Assembly: GCA_905116865.2 (NCBI GenBank)
Contig: CAJHNH020000224.1
Span: forward strand, 485,657 to 549,656
Length of the DNA: 64,000 nucleotides
Source of the DNA: Candidula unifasciata
Taxonomy: Eukaryota > Mollusca > Gastropoda > Stylommatophora > Geomitridae
Reading direction: 5' to 3'
The notes under the pieces were generated by a model. It saw nothing but the letters and a program-made list of their open reading frames with translations. It searched no databases and was not told the origin of the DNA. The position numbers and the translations under genes were made by a program. Of the stretch, positions 10,248 to 64,000 are shown in pieces (position 1 is the first letter of the stretch; each line of letters opens with the position of its first letter).

Positions 10248-64000
<53,753 letters not shown>

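Overview
The window is animal nuclear DNA: spliced protein-coding genes with GT-AG introns, dense non-LTR retrotransposon debris, tRNA-derived SINEs, MITEs and more than twenty simple-sequence or minisatellite arrays. The two genes and the repeat style fit a lophotrochozoan, most likely a gastropod mollusc. I cannot name the species from sequence alone.

Layout. (1) Positions 1-5110, minus strand: the 5' part of NUP160, a scaffold nucleoporin of the Y-complex. There are four coding exons (5017-5110, 2801-2912, 1013-1220, 1-189) whose phases join without a break into 201 residues; the rest lies off the left edge. (2) Positions 5111-10247: a 5.1 kb divergent intergenic region filled with LINE/RNase H fragments, a SINE, poly-G runs and, next to the second gene, a threefold tandem module plus a (GA)n tract. 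(3) Positions 10248 to the right edge, plus strand: a PLEKHA5/6/7-type gene. I resolve 23 exons plus the start of a 24th, and one candidate 21-nt cassette microexon. They encode about 1,316 residues: two WW domains, a PH domain, a long Q/P/S-rich linker with polyQ, and a coiled-coil region. All reading phases agree across all junctions. The gene is open at its 3' end.

Outside exons, nearly every intron carries its own minisatellite or retroelement. The main repeat families are: a roughly 280-bp SINE-like repeat with a (GAA)n tail, about 17 copies; a tRNA-derived SINE with intact A and B boxes and, in one copy, a 13-bp target-site duplication; a second tRNA-like SINE whose head keeps an acceptor-stem pairing; several LINE families (reverse transcriptase, RNase H and CCHC-like C termini), some also with (GAA)n tails; hAT-type MITEs; and two long foldback elements, one with telomere-like repeats in its centre.

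No operon, CRISPR array or prokaryotic-style system is present. The observations I would follow first are the intron placed at the same position and phase in both WW domains (suggesting exon-pair duplication), the candidate microexon, the tandem duplication of a used 5' splice site, the triplicated module at the PLEKHA-type promoter, the foldback elements, and minisatellites that grew from or were interrupted by mobile elements. Many long open frames here are artefacts of minisatellite units whose length is a multiple of three.
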